From Sutcliffiella sp. FSL R7-0096 (lineage in GTDB: Bacteria; Bacillota; Bacilli; Bacillales; Bacillaceae_I), in the NCBI RefSeq assembly GCF_038595065.1, contig NZ_CP152003.1, forward strand, positions 228,001 through 292,000: a stretch of DNA of 64,000 bases. Direction: 5' to 3'. The position numbers were made by a program, and so were the translations under genes. The notes under the pieces are model-generated. The model was not told the origin of the DNA. It did not search any database and worked only from the letters and a program-made list of their open reading frames with translations. This document shows, in pieces, positions 46,919 through 55,909 of the stretch. Numbering within the stretch: the stretch's first letter is position 1; the number at the start of each line of letters is the position of its first letter.

Positions 46919-47935
46919 ATGAGAATATCGTGTGTAATTCTTACAAGAAACGAAGAAGCAAGAATAGCACAATGTATTGATTCTTTATTAATACAGAAAG
47001 AAGTTGTTAAATATCTTGAGGTAATCATTGTGGATGGACATTCGACTGATTCAACTAGAGAAATAGTTAAAACTTATGTAGACACATATAGTGAAGTAAA
47101 ATTAATTGAATGTCATAAATGGGGTTATAGCTACCAAAGAAATATAGGGGTAAATTGTGCAAATGGAGACTATATTTTGTTTATTAGTGGAGATGCTTAT
47201 TCATCAAAAAATTTATTAAAAAAATATGTATCCTATATAAATCTAGGTTATGAGGTTATTCAGGGGTCAATAATTAATATAAGTAATGCAAAATTTTTCA
47301 GTAAGATCATGAGAACATTATACCCATCTATCTATTCTAACTCAATGAACAACAAAGAAGATGAAAGTTTTTCCACAGTAAACGTGTTAATAAAAAAAGA
47401 TTTATTTAATTTGGGTAAGTTTAATGAAAGTATTAATTCAATGGAGGATAAAGAGTGGTTTGCTAAAATACAAAGCTTAAATAAAGTTAAATTTATAAGA
47501 GCGAAAGGTGCAGCAGTTCATCATCACATTCATGAAGACTATAAGCAATATTCAAAAAAAATATTTAAAGAAGCAGTAGCTATTGGAAATATAACCATTA
47601 AAGAAAAATCAAAAAAATATAATTACTTTGGATGGCTGTCACTAACAAACCAAATAATTACATTAATGTTGTTTACCTCTATATTTCTTTTTGTTTTTCC
47701 AATTATCCCAAATACCTTCTTTACAATTGCTGTTTTCATAATAATGCTTTTACTCCCAATAATATTTAAGATACAAAGAAAGTACCCGAGAAATAACACT
47801 CTTAAGTATAATGAAAAGATTGCGTTAATAATATATTTTATATCTTTTTATATAATAATTCCTATTGGAATTACGAAAGGCAAAATAATAGGGTTAAAGA
47901 ATTTGTATCTCTTAAAAATAACTAGTTATAGATAA
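46919..47935 (+). CDS. Glycosyltransferase family 2 (b), membrane-bound
   Basis: 338 residues; ATG 46919 is favoured over ATG 46913 because AAGGAG then sits eight bases away. N-terminal GT2 motifs ISCVILTRNEEARIAQCIDSL and VIIVDGHSTDSTRE; the usual DxD area reads LFISGDAYSS. At least two C-terminal membrane spans (about residues 245-335) place it at the cytoplasmic membrane. It may add a sugar to a lipid-linked or membrane-associated intermediate. Confidence 0.88.
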   Translation: MRISCVILTRNEEARIAQCIDSLLIQKEVVKYLEVIIVDGHSTDSTREIVKTYVDTYSEVKLIECHKWGYSYQRNIGVNCANGDYILFISGDAYSSKNLLKKYVSYINLGYEVIQGSIINISNAKFFSKIMRTLYPSIYSNSMNNKEDESFSTVNVLIKKDLFNLGKFNESINSMEDKEWFAKIQSLNKVKFIRAKGAAVHHHIHEDYKQYSKKIFKEAVAIGNITIKEKSKKYNYFGWLSLTNQIITLMLFTSIFLFVFPIIPNTFFTIAVFIIMLLLPIIFKIQRKYPRNNTLKYNEKIALIIYFISFYIIIPIGITKGKIIGLKNLYLLKITSYR

Positions 47936-47961
47936 AGTCGAATATTTAAAGGAGCATTAGA

Positions 47962-48921
47962 ATGAAATATAATAGACTTGGTAGTAGTGGCTTAAAAATC
48001 AGTGAAATTAGTATAGGAACTTGGATGACAAAGGGGATAAAAGATAAAGAATCTTTTAATGAAATAATTAACAAATCAATGGATCTTGGAATTAATTCAT
48101 TTGATACTGCTAACGTTTACGGAAAAGGGCAAGGTGAAGCACTACTAGGCAATGCATTAAAAGATAAAAAAAGATCTGACTTTGTTGTTTCATCAAAAGT
48201 TTTCTGGCCAGTAGGTGGTGGCCCTAACGATTACGGACTTTCTAGAAAGCATATTATTGAGCAATGTGACAATAGTTTAATGAGATTAGGTCTTGATTAC
48301 ATTGATATATATTACTTTCATAGATTTGATAAAGAAACCCCTGTCTTTGAGAGTCTCAAAGCAATGGACGATCTTATTAGAAGTGGAAAGGTGTTATATT
48401 GTGGAATAAGTGAATGGACTTTAGAAGAATTGATAGAAGCAAAAGAAATAATTGAGAAATACCACTTTGATAATATCATTGTCAATCAAGTAGCCTATAA
48501 TTTACTTAATAGAAATATAGAAAAATTTATAGCAACCCCTTATTTTGAAGATATCGGGGTAATAGCATATTCTCCTTTAGCACAAGGTGTACTTACTGGT
48601 AAGTATAATTTAAATCAAGAACCACCGAATAAAAGTAGAGCAGCTATTATAGGAAATAGTTCATTTTATTGGTACCATAATCGTAGGAATATCGAGATTG
48701 CAGAAAAATTAAACCACCTTTCTGATAACATCGGGACTACAAACTCAATACTCTCTTTAGCATGGGTTCTCAAAAACCGCTCTATTTCTAGTGCTTTAAT
48801 TGGAGTAAGCAATATTAGGCAATTAGAAGAAAACGTTAAAGCTTGCGAATTAAATATTCCTAACGATTTGCTACTTGAATTAAATCAACTATCGGATAAC
48901 GCTATGTTCAACGTTAAATAA
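47962..48921 (+). CDS. Aldo/keto reductase
   Basis: NAD(P)H-dependent reductase of the potassium-channel-beta-subunit-like group, 319 residues. Catalytic tetrad D48 and Y53 (FDTANVYG), K79 (SSKVFW) and H120 (YYFHRF); cofactor region YSPLAQGVLTGKYN. AAAGGAGC precedes the ATG. Last gene of the cluster; could reduce a keto-sugar or aldehyde intermediate produced by a radical SAM dehydrogenase. Confidence 0.92.
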   Translation: MKYNRLGSSGLKISEISIGTWMTKGIKDKESFNEIINKSMDLGINSFDTANVYGKGQGEALLGNALKDKKRSDFVVSSKVFWPVGGGPNDYGLSRKHIIEQCDNSLMRLGLDYIDIYYFHRFDKETPVFESLKAMDDLIRSGKVLYCGISEWTLEELIEAKEIIEKYHFDNIIVNQVAYNLLNRNIEKFIATPYFEDIGVIAYSPLAQGVLTGKYNLNQEPPNKSRAAIIGNSSFYWYHNRRNIEIAEKLNHLSDNIGTTNSILSLAWVLKNRSISSALIGVSNIRQLEENVKACELNIPNDLLLELNQLSDNAMFNVK

Positions 48922-49133
48922 ATTGAAAAATTATTTATGTGTGGATAAGTGACTATATTTAATAATTATTAAGTAAGAAGCGAGAAATCCTATACTCTAA
49001 GGTTATTAAATGTAGGTTCAGATATAAACCATTTCCGTTTATTAATCAGACTAGATAAGGCCATTTATTATGGTTTATTATTTATTATTTATATTTTTAA
49101 TATCCTCTTTTTTGCATGTACCTCCGGGGCAAA

Positions 49134-49280
49134 ATGCCTCGGTTATCTACGCTTCATGTCACCGTTGAAGATATTGACGAAATGGCATCTAGACTCACAA
49201 AGCATAATGCTCACCTCGTTGGCGAAGTGGTTCAGTACGAGTATGTAAACGCTAGAATAAAGTTGAAAGTTTTCGCTTGA
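49134..49280 (+). pseudogene. VOC/glyoxalase-family gene fragment
   Basis: The 48-codon frame reads LSTLHVTVEDIDEMASRL followed by HLVGEVVQYEY, the C-terminal half of a vicinal-oxygen-chelate (glyoxalase/bleomycin-resistance-like) domain, then continues into unrelated codons. The first half of the domain is absent. It is a decayed remnant in the gap between the biosynthetic and defence regions. Confidence 0.65.
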
Positions 49281-49357
49281 TAAGACTTTACCCTTTTCTT
49301 CTATTAACTTCCATTAATAAAATAGAAGTTGACGTTATTTTACTGGAGGTTAGGGTT

Positions 49358-49510
49358 TTGGTGGAGAAGTTAGTGTTTAAAAGGAATCATGAACTACATA
49401 AAGCAAATTTAAAGTAGCACAAATCTCTAAGGAGCTTAAGGTTTCAAGACAACTGTCTATAAGTATTTAAAAATGACATTTGAAGAGGCCAGAGCATACA
49501 CTGAACAGCC
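49358..49510 (+). pseudogene. IS21-type IstA N-terminal remnant
   Basis: After GGAGG, a short frame encodes VEKLVFKRNHELHK; a shifted frame continues FKVAQISKELKVSR and another TVYKYLKMTFEEA, together the N-terminal helix-turn-helix of an IstA-like transposase, broken by stops and frameshifts. The rest of an IS21 element is not seen. Confidence 0.45.
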
Positions 49511-49634
49511 TTTAGGTGTTTCTGCCCCCCTTAAATTACCTAATGCTGATGGTATTGCCTGTCCAGGATTAGTCGATTATAATGTCCGTATAATTAAAAA
49601 ATTTCCAACATTAATAATCCTGGAGAAAGTAAAA

Positions 49635-49683
49635 GACGCCTCCCAAAATATATAACTGCGCAAACAGTTATACGGGAGACGTC
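49635..49683. repeat. Large inverted repeat in the decay zone
   Basis: GACGCCTCCC pairs with GGGAGACGTC and an inner ATAACTG pairs with CAGTTAT (loop CGCAAA). There is no T-run, so it may be an old terminator or an insertion-sequence end rather than an active terminator. Confidence 0.5.
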
Positions 49684-50217
49684 CCACCAAAAAGTATATG
49701 GTTATTGCATGAGGTTATCAGCGTTTTGAGAACACTCTTACTGGAGTTTTTAGTTAGGGGTGTTCTCCTCGAAAAGCAACACTTAAAGCCAGTTTCTTCG
49801 TTACTCCGTCCCACTAGGAACTTATGTATTGAAGTAACAGATGAAAAGCATAAGACACTCGTCATCCGTAAAGAAGCAAATGGTGAGGTAATTGCCCAGC
49901 ATATTATTAGCTCAGAAAAAGTAAGCTCATTCAAAATTGACATCATATCAGTGATTGTTCCAAAGAGGTTGAAGAGTTTAAACAGACCTAAACTCTCACT
50001 TTGAAAATCAGGCCAAGACAACTGCTTATTTCGATGAAAAGTAATGGACATGGAAGGCAATATCATTTATTTGTAATATCACTTCTAAATCTAAAGACAA
50101 AACTATTTGATTCATGATCTAATTTTTAAACACAAGGACCCTTCTTTTCGATGAGATTTTGTGTGGTAACTTTATTTTATTAGAAGTAGTCCTTATTTTA
50201 ATTCCAAAATAAACAAA

Positions 50218-50258
50218 GCCGGTGAAATTTTAATCATTGTAAAATTTCACCGGTTTTT
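50218..50258 (+). terminator. Strong terminator before the defence-like locus
   Basis: CCGGTGAAATTTTA (50218-50231) pairs perfectly with TAAAATTTCACCGG and is followed by TTTTTT. No intact gene precedes it; between 48922 and here only gene fragments are found. Confidence 0.88.
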
Positions 50259-50495
50259 TAATTTAGAGGAGGGTTTTGTCCCAGCCTCTTTTTTGTTTGA
50301 AATAATTTTATGAAGTTATTTTTGTTAGAGAAAATTAAACATAAACGAAGCTGTTTAACATCTCCAAAAAATTGATTTGTTGTCTGCACCTGCAAAGTCC
50401 ATTGATTCAAGTGTATCAGCACAAAACTTTTATTAAGTTAATTAAAAGATTATATAGACAGGGTTGATTTGGGAAGATATACAGTTATAAAATTT

Positions 50496-50530
50496 ACACT
50501 TTCGTTCTAATACAAACGAAGGTGTTTTAT
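50496..50530 (+). terminator. Terminator upstream of the helicase gene
   Basis: ACACTTTCGTT pairs with AACGAAGGTGT (one G-T pair), followed by TTTATTTTA. It isolates the helicase operon from upstream transcription, so that operon must have its own promoter within the next 90 bp. Confidence 0.7.
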
Positions 50531-50623
50531 TTTAGGCAGGAATATAAGGTGATTTGTCGAATAATGTAAATGGTAATCTTAATGGTAAAATTAGTATTAT
50601 ATAAAATTTTAGGGTGAACAATT

Positions 50624-53600
50624 ATGAGTTTAATTAAATGGGAACACCGTTCAGTAATATCTTCTAAATTAAGAACTTATCAACTCAAAGCAATTGAAAC
50701 TTCTTTAAGATATATAAAGAGTTCTTCAGTTAAACAAGCATTAATTAAAATGCCAACGGGAACAGGTAAGACATTCGTAATAGGTGTTTTAGCATTATTT
50801 ATAAAAGGGTGCAATAATGTTTTAATTGTTTCCCCTTCTTCGGCTATTAGAGAGCAACTATATAAGGAAATAAAGAAAAATTTGTGGGAAAAACTGAACA
50901 TTGATTTGGAAATTAAAAAATCAATTGAACGTTTATTTCCCAAAAATGCTTCTGACTTAGTGGATAAGGAAGATAATAAGGTATTCATCACAACTATACA
51001 GGCTTTAACTCAAGTTAAAAATGAAAACGAGGAATTGTTTAATACTTTAAAAGACAATGTTGATTTAATTTTGTTTGACGAAGGGCATAAAGAGCCAGCG
51101 AATACTTGGAGTGAGACAATTAGAAGTTTGGGTAAGAAAACAATTCTGTTTACTGCTACACCGATTAGAAACGATCATCATATCTTTAATATTGATGAGG
51201 AGTATTTTTATAATTACTCACTAATAGAAGCAATAGATGAAAAAATTATAAGAACACCTGAATTTATATATCTAGATCAAGATATATCACCCTCAGAAGT
51301 GTGTGTTTTTGTCGATATGATCATAGAATTAAAAAGAAGGTTTGAAGAGGAAAACAATTTTGAACCCAAAATTATCATTAGATATGCAAATTTTAATGAT
51401 TTGGAGACATCAATTGATTATTTAAATAGCAAAGAAGAAAAAGCAATCGCTATCCATGAAAGATTTATTAATACTAAAGATGATGAATCTAAATTTCAAA
51501 ACGTACCCACTGAAAATGATGCAATTTATTGGTTAGCTCAAAATAAATTAGTCGAAGGAATTGATGATAGTAAGTTTGCCATATTGGCTATTTATGGTGG
51601 ATTTGATAATGCAAGGTCATTTATACAACAGATAGGAAGGACGGTACGGAAAGAAAGACCTAATAGTAGTCTTGAAAAGAGTTGGATAATAATAAATCCT
51701 TCTGACAATTATCTTGAAGATATCTGGAATACTTATGTTGACTATGAATCAGATAAAACTCAAAGAGATAAACTTCCTACTAATAACTTTAAAAATTTTT
51801 TCCAAAACTTTTTATCAAATCAGCCAGACTATATTTACGGTGCTAGAAAATTCTTAAAAAAATTTGATAATCAAACACCAATGGAATTTCGAGATACGCT
51901 TTTCCGTTATAGGTTACCTTTAAAAGTAAATATATTTTCATTAAAAGACGAGGCATTAGGGGAGTTTCGATTTGATAACTTGCTAAATGAAATAATAAAT
52001 CAGAAAGGGCTTTCAAACGAGTATGTTATTAATAAACATAAACATGAAAGCGAAGATATGTATGTTGTTATTTATACTAAGTTTGGAAATTCTTCAATTT
52101 TGAGTAATGAATCATTTGTAGAAGTTAAACTTGGATTGTTTTTTTTATGGTTAAAAGACAATTGTTTATTTTTTTATGATACTACCAATTATATACCGAG
52201 TATAATCTTTGATTTATCAGATCCGATAGATACCAACAAATTACAATTGCTTTTTAATGAGGATGCAGAATTTACACAGGTAACGTTAAAGAACGGAATT
52301 ATAAGTCAAAATAACATTCATAGACAAGTTATAAATAGTCGAAATATGAAAAGTATCGCACCGAATATTACGGACAAATATAATTTTTGCACTACAATTA
52401 CGGGTTCAGTTAATGAAATGGGTAGCAGAGGAAGAAGGTATATCGGTTTTTCAAACAGTAGGGTATCCGACGACTCGGGTTATATTCACCTAGCAGATTA
52501 TTTAAATTGGATTAAAAAAATAGCTGATAAAGTTCTGAGTGGGACAGGTTTAGCAAATAGTTTTTTTCAAAGATATTCGCCTATTGTGGGTATCCCTTCA
52601 GATACTAATCCTATTTTAATTACTTTTGACTTTAATGATTTTGAAGACATTTTAGTCGATGAGAATGGGAGTAAAGTTAAAATTGAAGAATTAAATTACA
52701 AAATAGATAATAACAAGACTCAGTTGGAAGTAAATGGAGAAAAGGTTTGCTTCAAAGTTAATTTTGAAAACAAAAGATATAATTTATCTTTTGAGGATTA
52801 CTCTTTAAACTATAAGTATCGTTTTAGTGATGATAAGATTACCGAAGATTATAGTGTACGCAAGAATGAGACATTGATTAGCTATTTAAATAGATATCAG
52901 GATTTTCATATTGTTACTAATGATGCGACACATATATATTACAAGAAAGAATTCACACAAAGTGGAATCTCTTTTGATGATCGAAGAATGGATGGAATTT
53001 TTGGTGAATATGAACTTAAAGATGATAAAAGGATTAATAGTGAAAAAGGAGATCTAGATGTCCGGCGAGAGGAGTGGGCCGAAGACTCATTATTCTATTT
53101 AGTTTCTTCTTTAGGTGAGAACTTGGAGGAACAAAATGAAATTAAAATGACATTGAAAGAGATGGATTATTTAATTTGTACTGACCTGGAAAAAGAAATA
53201 TCGGATTTTATTGGCCTGGATACTAAAAATAAAAGGATATATTTTATCCATTGTAAATCAAAAAAGGCTTCTTATTCTGCTTCTGCATTTCAAGATATTG
53301 TTTCTCAGGTGATGAAAAATCTTGACTACGCACATCCATTAAGTAATCGTGTTCCTAAAGATGTAGAAAAATGGAATGAGGATTGGAAGCTAAAAGAAGT
53401 GACTAGGAAGAGAGTAATTAAAGGGGATCTGGAAGCAAAAAAAATTTGGGATTTGATTAAACATTATCAAAGAGATCCAGAATCTGTTACCTACATATGG
53501 GCACTGACCGCAAATATGTTTTCTTTAAAGACGTATATCAATCAAAAGCAAGAAGATTTAAAACAATATCCAGAAATCATACAAATAGATTACCTGCTAA

Positions 53601-53668
53601 TGTATACTTGGGCAGCTGTTCAATCGGTTGGTGCGAGATTTAAATTCTTTTTTGATAAAAAAAGTTAA
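50624..53668 (+). CDS. SF2 DEAD/DEAH-type helicase with C-terminal nuclease-like domain
   Basis: 1014 residues. Helicase motifs: Walker A MPTGTGKT (43-50), DEGH (152-155), FTATP (176-180) and QQIGRTVR (motif VI, about 335-342), of the type III restriction/UvrB-like class. Near the C-terminus, DYLICTDLEKEISDFIGLD and FIHCKSKKASYSASAFQDIV (about 845-890) resemble a PD-(D/E)xK nuclease core with D and C-K in place. The middle part (about 400-800) is unassigned. The ATG follows AGGGTGA. Followed by a nuclease gene and a patatin gene, an anti-phage-like set. Confidence 0.85.
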   Translation: MSLIKWEHRSVISSKLRTYQLKAIETSLRYIKSSSVKQALIKMPTGTGKTFVIGVLALFIKGCNNVLIVSPSSAIREQLYKEIKKNLWEKLNIDLEIKKSIERLFPKNASDLVDKEDNKVFITTIQALTQVKNENEELFNTLKDNVDLILFDEGHKEPANTWSETIRSLGKKTILFTATPIRNDHHIFNIDEEYFYNYSLIEAIDEKIIRTPEFIYLDQDISPSEVCVFVDMIIELKRRFEEENNFEPKIIIRYANFNDLETSIDYLNSKEEKAIAIHERFINTKDDESKFQNVPTENDAIYWLAQNKLVEGIDDSKFAILAIYGGFDNARSFIQQIGRTVRKERPNSSLEKSWIIINPSDNYLEDIWNTYVDYESDKTQRDKLPTNNFKNFFQNFLSNQPDYIYGARKFLKKFDNQTPMEFRDTLFRYRLPLKVNIFSLKDEALGEFRFDNLLNEIINQKGLSNEYVINKHKHESEDMYVVIYTKFGNSSILSNESFVEVKLGLFFLWLKDNCLFFYDTTNYIPSIIFDLSDPIDTNKLQLLFNEDAEFTQVTLKNGIISQNNIHRQVINSRNMKSIAPNITDKYNFCTTITGSVNEMGSRGRRYIGFSNSRVSDDSGYIHLADYLNWIKKIADKVLSGTGLANSFFQRYSPIVGIPSDTNPILITFDFNDFEDILVDENGSKVKIEELNYKIDNNKTQLEVNGEKVCFKVNFENKRYNLSFEDYSLNYKYRFSDDKITEDYSVRKNETLISYLNRYQDFHIVTNDATHIYYKKEFTQSGISFDDRRMDGIFGEYELKDDKRINSEKGDLDVRREEWAEDSLFYLVSSLGENLEEQNEIKMTLKEMDYLICTDLEKEISDFIGLDTKNKRIYFIHCKSKKASYSASAFQDIVSQVMKNLDYAHPLSNRVPKDVEKWNEDWKLKEVTRKRVIKGDLEAKKIWDLIKHYQRDPESVTYIWALTANMFSLKTYINQKQEDLKQYPEIIQIDYLLMYTWAAVQSVGARFKFFFDKKS

Positions 53669-54038
53669 TTCTATATTTTATTGCTGAGTTCCAAGTGAAG
53701 TATCTTGGAAGCTGTGTTTTAGATACAGTAATATAGTAAAGTTTTTTACTTTTAAAAAAGGTGGGAAAAGTGAAAAGTCTCTCCTCAATACTGTTGGAAT
53801 TTTTATTTTGTGCACGAGTAAATAGAAATATCACACCAACAGATTAAGAACATATATTAAACGGAGATTTCCTTTGGGAAAATGGAAAATGGGGTCACTA
53901 TAATTCGCGGGCTAGATATAATTTTATCTGGCGTTACAAGAGAAAGTAGATAGAAGCTTGTCCTAATAGGTTTTTTTTCGAAATCTCCTGTGCCCTATTA
54001 TTTAAAGGAATAATATTTATATAAGGGCAGTGTTACAA
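53669..54038. other. Gap in the defence-like locus with a possible gene remnant
   Basis: About 370 bp. Near 53891-53948 one frame reads GHYNSRARYNFIWRYKRK then stop, which looks like a protein C-terminus without a preceding gene. No RNA gene or clear repeat is seen. A promoter for the next gene could lie here. Confidence 0.35.
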
Positions 54039-55679
54039 ATGAAATTAAATAAATTTGATATATATATTCAGTCACTATTCGAAGATGAAAATTCCTTTTA
54101 TTCGGCATCAGACTTGATTGAAATGCTTGAAAAGAAGTTTGGCATTACAAATAATTATGCGAGACAATTAATACTACGAGCTTCAAATGATAAGAATGTT
54201 ATTAAATCAAGCGTGCCCTTTAGCTTTAATAAAGGTCAATATTATTATATGCATCCCTTAAGAAGCGTTAGCTTGGAAACTCTAACAGAGATTTGTAAAA
54301 AATATAGAAAACCACTATATAGATTACTTAGTCTCCTAAAAAAAAATAATGGAATTATATCTATGTATGAAGCTATAAAAATTACAGCTACTCCAATTTC
54401 TAACCCTGAGAAATACAAGACAATTTCTTTAAATAAGGATTTGGAAAAATTAAAAGAGTTAAACTTTATTACCGTAAAAACATACGTTAAAACAGGTGAA
54501 CGATTCATTATTAATAAAAGTGAAGAGTCTTTTAGTGATGAACTGATAAAAAAGCATAGAGATAAAATGAGTGAAGATACGGTTTTTATTGTCGATATTA
54601 TTCGTTGGCTTTCCAGCCATGGGTTTATCACGGGTAAACCCATCTATAGAAGGAAGGAAAATCCAAGTGTTGGAGCAGTATTAAACGACTATCTTTTTGA
54701 TATTTATTCGTTTTCAAAAACAACAGGTTTCTATATAGGAGAACCAAAAAAGGAAGATAAGCAAACAATTATGGTTGCAGATATTCTTCTGAACAGAACG
54801 TATAATAATATTGATTTGGCTTCGTTTTATGATCGAGTACAATCAATTAGAAACAGTACAAAATTAGGAAGAAGTTCACGTAAAGTAATGCCTATAATTT
54901 TTTATATGGATATAGAGGATGAAACAAAAAAGCAGCTTAATAACCTTCATATTCTCAATTTTTCTATGGAAGATATATTGGGAATTAAGGTGAGGGAAAT
55001 CCTGAATAATTTACAATCTTTGAGGAAATTAATCCAAGATAATTTTCAATTAACCGAAGCCGATAGTGTCAAAATTATTTCGACTGTTCAAGAATCGCTA
55101 CGTTCTATCGAGGAGAGTGGCCAAATTGATAATCTTAAAAATATTAAAGGAGACCTATTTGAAACATTAATGTTTACTATTTTCACAAGCATGTTCATTA
55201 GAGCTAATGTTGAGCATTCTGTTTTTATAAAAAACCCGGAAGAACCCCAAAAACAGCCTTACGAATTTGACCTAGTTATTCAGGGTCGCGAAGAGATTAT
55301 CATAGTGGAATTGAAAGGTTTTAAAAATACAACTATTATTAATTTAGGTCCAAAGGATGAAAAAAATACGGTACTATGGTTCTTTGGTAAAACCTATCCC
55401 ATAGCGAAAAATTATTATTTTAAGAATTCAAGTTTAGAAAAGCGAGCAATAAAATGTTGTTATATCACAAGTGCGAGCTTTTCTGAAGAAGCATTAAATA
55501 AGCTGGAAGATTTTAATGGGACAAGCATTAAACCGAGTGAACTGGATTGTTATTATGATCGAAAAAAACTATTAAAGTTACTTAAAGAACATAAAGCATT
55601 AAAAGAAATAAGAGATACTACTGGTTTTGTAAAGACTATTGAAAAGTATTACCTTACGGAGGAAAAGAAAAACAAGTAA
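54039..55679 (+). CDS. Winged-helix protein with PD-(D/E)xK nuclease domain
   Basis: 546 residues. The N-terminal third has repeated winged-helix-like segments (FYSASDLIEMLEKKFGI, then RQLILRASNDK, GIISMYEAIKI). The C-terminal part shows a restriction-endonuclease core: GDLFETLM, then YEFDLVIQ (about 407-414) and IIIVELKGF (about 419-427), giving the D...E-x-K signature. ATG 54039 is used; a GTG at 54030 is also in frame. No methyltransferase is nearby, so this is not a classical restriction-modification pair. Probably works with the upstream helicase. Confidence 0.75.
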   Translation: MKLNKFDIYIQSLFEDENSFYSASDLIEMLEKKFGITNNYARQLILRASNDKNVIKSSVPFSFNKGQYYYMHPLRSVSLETLTEICKKYRKPLYRLLSLLKKNNGIISMYEAIKITATPISNPEKYKTISLNKDLEKLKELNFITVKTYVKTGERFIINKSEESFSDELIKKHRDKMSEDTVFIVDIIRWLSSHGFITGKPIYRRKENPSVGAVLNDYLFDIYSFSKTTGFYIGEPKKEDKQTIMVADILLNRTYNNIDLASFYDRVQSIRNSTKLGRSSRKVMPIIFYMDIEDETKKQLNNLHILNFSMEDILGIKVREILNNLQSLRKLIQDNFQLTEADSVKIISTVQESLRSIEESGQIDNLKNIKGDLFETLMFTIFTSMFIRANVEHSVFIKNPEEPQKQPYEFDLVIQGREEIIIVELKGFKNTTIINLGPKDEKNTVLWFFGKTYPIAKNYYFKNSSLEKRAIKCCYITSASFSEEALNKLEDFNGTSIKPSELDCYYDRKKLLKLLKEHKALKEIRDTTGFVKTIEKYYLTEEKKNK

Positions 55680-55909
55680 AAAAATAGACATGGAATAAAA
55701 TTTTGGCACTAATAAACCCAAAAGGGAAAAGTCGAAGGAAACTAGTATTTATCTAAACTTCATCTCACCAAATTTATTAGCAATAACTGCTGATGTTTTC
55801 ATTAGTAAGGAATTTATAAGATAACCATAGTTAGTAATAATAATCTAAAAGAATCTCATAAAGTATTATATAAATAAAGGTGAAAAAATATAATTAAGAG
55901 GTGTCGGAT

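Larger units (their letters stand above)
28135..48921. other. Biosynthetic gene cluster (acylated aminosugar-like)
   Basis: Twenty-two intact genes for carrier-protein acyl chemistry (two ACPs, AcpS, KAS III-like, luciferase-like monooxygenase, two BtrH-like proteins), sugar assembly (epimerase, three glycosyltransferases, PIG-L deacetylase), radical SAM tailoring (four), methylation, reduction, Fe(II) oxygenation and ABC-2 export. Many are translationally coupled. Order: a plus-strand block at 28.1-31.9 kb, a minus-strand block at 31.9-34.3 kb, and a plus-strand block at 34.5-48.9 kb from a divergent promoter region. All are uniformly AT-rich and several use TTG or GTG starts. Confidence 0.8.

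Noticed and set aside
28135-48921. Standard 2-deoxystreptamine aminoglycoside cluster
   Set aside because: No 2-deoxy-scyllo-inosose synthase, no inosose aminotransferase and no ATP-grasp ligase are found in the window.
49705-50004. 99-codon frame with a FlaG-like pattern (IEVTDEKHKTLVIRKEANGEVI)
   Set aside because: No ribosome-binding site, lies in a decay zone between broken genes, and the resemblance is limited to one short stretch.
50624-55679. Classical type I or III restriction-modification locus
   Set aside because: No DNA methyltransferase or specificity subunit is present.
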